DNA from: a virus
Direction: 5' to 3' (one strand)
Length of the DNA: 64,000 nucleotides
Virus record (IMG/VR): IMGVR_UViG_3300037010_003016
Location: 1-64,000 of that record
Shown here: positions 62,485-64,000 of the stretch, piece after piece
Layout: every line of letters begins with the position of its first letter
How positions within the stretch are numbered: the first letter of the stretch is position 1
Notes under the pieces: model-generated
Databases searched by the model: none
Seen by the model: the letters and a program-made list of their open reading frames with translations, nothing else
What the model was told of the DNA's origin: nothing
Program-made: the position numbers and the translations under genes

Positions 62485-63255
62485 ATGAATTTAAAACCAA
62501 TTTTTGAATCTATTGACTCTGAAGTTTTTACCGACGAACTTAAAGAAAAAGTAGAAGTAATTCTTTCCGCAGAAGTAGAACAAAGAGTAGCTGAAAGTCT
62601 TGAAAAAGAAAAAGAAGCGCTTGTCGAATCTATGGAAGCTGAAAAGGAAGAATTTAAAACTTCTCTTTCTGAAAAAGTTGAAAACTATTTTGACTATCTT
62701 ACACAAGAACTAAGTGAAAAATTCCTTATTGAATCCGCAGAAGAAGTTGTTGAATTGAGAAAAGCAGCTCTTTTCGAATCAGTAAAGGCGCTCGCTGGCG
62801 AATTCGGAATCACTATTGCCGAAGCGAAAGCTTGTGATAAAGAAGACGAAGAAGATAAAGAAGACGGTGAAACTGAAGAAGAAAAAGAAGGTAAAGGTAA
62901 AAAAGATAAAGAAGCTGAAGAGTTGAAAGAGTCTTTTGATAAACTATTTGAAGAACATCAAGCTCTAAAAGCTAAATATATAGAACTGTCTAAGATAGGA
63001 CTTATAAAAGAACTATCTGAAGGTCTAACTCTACCTCAAGCCGAAAATTTCGCAAAACTTGCAAAAGTTGTGGAATTGAAATCTACTGATGTAGAATCTG
63101 TAGAAAAATTTATGGAACAACTAAAATCTATTAAAGAAGCTCTTGAATTTACTAGTTCAGAAGCTAAAGAAGAGGAAAAAGTTGTTTCTGAGTCTGTAAA
63201 AGAAGAAACAAAAAAAGCTGTATCAGTTATTGATATTGCTAAAAAACACTGGTAA
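62485..63255 (+). CDS. 22: Prohead scaffold protein gp22
   Basis: This 256-residue protein is very acidic and coiled-coil (EQRVAESLEKEKEALVES; a Glu/Lys/Asp run near residues 115-150), as scaffolds are. It has the common T4-like ends NLKPIFESIDSEVF and SVIDIAKKHW. T4 gp22 is about 269 residues. It fills the prohead and is destroyed by gp21. It precedes gp23 by 26 nt. Confidence 0.8.
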   Translation: MNLKPIFESIDSEVFTDELKEKVEVILSAEVEQRVAESLEKEKEALVESMEAEKEEFKTSLSEKVENYFDYLTQELSEKFLIESAEEVVELRKAALFESVKALAGEFGITIAEAKACDKEDEEDKEDGETEEEKEGKGKKDKEAEELKESFDKLFEEHQALKAKYIELSKIGLIKELSEGLTLPQAENFAKLAKVVELKSTDVESVEKFMEQLKSIKEALEFTSSEAKEEEKVVSESVKEETKKAVSVIDIAKKHW

Positions 63256-63281
63256 TAAAAATTAAAGGAGTAAAATCTAAA

Positions 63282-64000
63282 ATGGAAAATCTTGTAGAAA
63301 AATACAGTGATGCTCTAGAAAGCAAAAAATTTGCTGCTCTAAGAGAATCTGAAAAATCAGTTATGGCGACGCTTCTTGAAAACACAGCTAAAGAAGCTCA
63401 AAAACTTATAAGCGAAGGTACAGTATCTGGCGATATTCAAACTTTCACAAATATACTTCTTCCTCTTGTAAGAAGAACTCACCCAAATCTAATCGCTAAC
63501 GCTCTTACTGGTGTTGCTCCACTTCCTGGACCAACAGGTTATATCTATGCTCTTACAACTAGATATACTGGCACAAGCGATAACTCAATTGTTCCTGTAG
63601 CAAACGCACAAATCCTTGTAACTGATCTTGCTGATGCATCTACTAAATTTACAGTAGGCGGTGATATATCAACTTCTGATAAAAAAGCTGGTAAAGTTAT
63701 CTACATAGAAGGAAGCAAACTACTTGTTAAAAATGTTTCTGGCGTATTTGCTGCTGGTGATGCGGTTGACAATGCTAATCCTTTCTCTGCTGCTGAAACT
63801 ACTGTAACTGCTGTTTTCTCAAACGAAGCTACATTTACAAGAGTGCTTAAAAACTATACTGGTCCTGTTTCTACAGCCGTAGGTGAACAACTTGGCACTG
63901 ATATGAAAGAACTAGGTATTACAATAGCTAGACAAATGGTAGAAACAACAACCAGAAAACTAAAAGCAAAATACACTGTTGAAATGTTCCAAGACCTTCA
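63282..64000 (+). CDS. 23: Major capsid protein gp23, 3' end outside window
   Basis: The first 239 residues of gp23, open at the right edge, begin after AAAGGAG. The N-terminal peptide (about 1-60) is of the cleaved kind. Capsid features are ILLPLVRRTHPNLIANALTG, APLPGPTGYIYALTTRY, an inserted beta segment (AGKVIYIEGSKLLVKNV, then GVFAAGDAVD) and ARQMVETTTRKLKAKYTVEM. That insert is shared with both vertex paralogues at the left end of the window. The remaining half is not visible. Confidence 0.88.
   Translation, partial: MENLVEKYSDALESKKFAALRESEKSVMATLLENTAKEAQKLISEGTVSGDIQTFTNILLPLVRRTHPNLIANALTGVAPLPGPTGYIYALTTRYTGTSDNSIVPVANAQILVTDLADASTKFTVGGDISTSDKKAGKVIYIEGSKLLVKNVSGVFAAGDAVDNANPFSAAETTVTAVFSNEATFTRVLKNYTGPVSTAVGEQLGTDMKELGITIARQMVETTTRKLKAKYTVEMFQDL

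Noticed and set aside
1-64000. tRNA genes
   Set aside because: I saw no cloverleaf with the T-loop GTTCGAATC-type core in the intergenic gaps; a tRNAscan-SE run would settle it.

Overview
The window is about 64 kb of the late and structural region of a T4-related, contractile-tailed phage (myovirus). The DNA is AT-rich and arginine is written almost only as AGA. Core T4 families are recognisable by sequence: portal gp20, protease gp21, scaffold gp22, major capsid gp23 (cut by the right edge), two gp24-like vertex proteins, sheath gp18, tube gp19, a neck protein, most of the baseplate (gp26/51, gp48/54, gp53, gp27, gp5, PAAR, gp25, gp6, a gp7-position protein), head-completion gp4, late sigma factor gp55, a gp33-like co-activator, gp47/gp46 and clamp loader gp44. 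Signal peptides and a lipobox point to a diderm bacterial host. The base composition would suit a Campylobacterota-type host, but nothing here proves it. No tRNA, CRISPR or integration module was seen.

Layout: (1) 1-3.8 kb, an unknown partial gene and two tandem capsid-vertex paralogues. (2) 3.9-8.7 kb, a homing endonuclease and the tail sheath gene on the minus strand, which is split by a group I intron carrying its own HNH endonuclease. (3) 8.8-25.6 kb, the host-recognition locus. It holds three proteins with a common N-terminal anchor domain, small accessory proteins, an exported protein and a lipoprotein, and one 3,545-residue NHL/Kelch beta-propeller protein. (4) 25.7-48.5 kb, neck, tube, tail chaperones with a probable programmed -1 frameshift, a tape measure with a peptidase domain and long repeats, then the baseplate operon. 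(5) 48.6-55.9 kb, late-transcription and replication/recombination genes. (6) 56.0-59.8 kb, a gap with a 38-bp tandem array and a second fibre locus on the minus strand. (7) 59.9-64 kb, the head operon portal-core-protease-scaffold-capsid.

Many gene blocks start behind an AATAAATA or TATAAATA box, the T4 late-promoter motif, and the window itself encodes the sigma factor (gp55) and probable co-activator (gp33) that read such boxes. Three late transcripts begin with a shared small hairpin leader. A second, different stem-loop element of about 52 bp occurs twice in intergenic positions.

The least ordinary content is the giant propeller protein and its probable adaptor, the intron in the sheath gene, the frameshift site before the tape measure, the structured leaders, and a baseplate in which the gp5 spike has no lysozyme while the tape measure carries an M15 peptidase.
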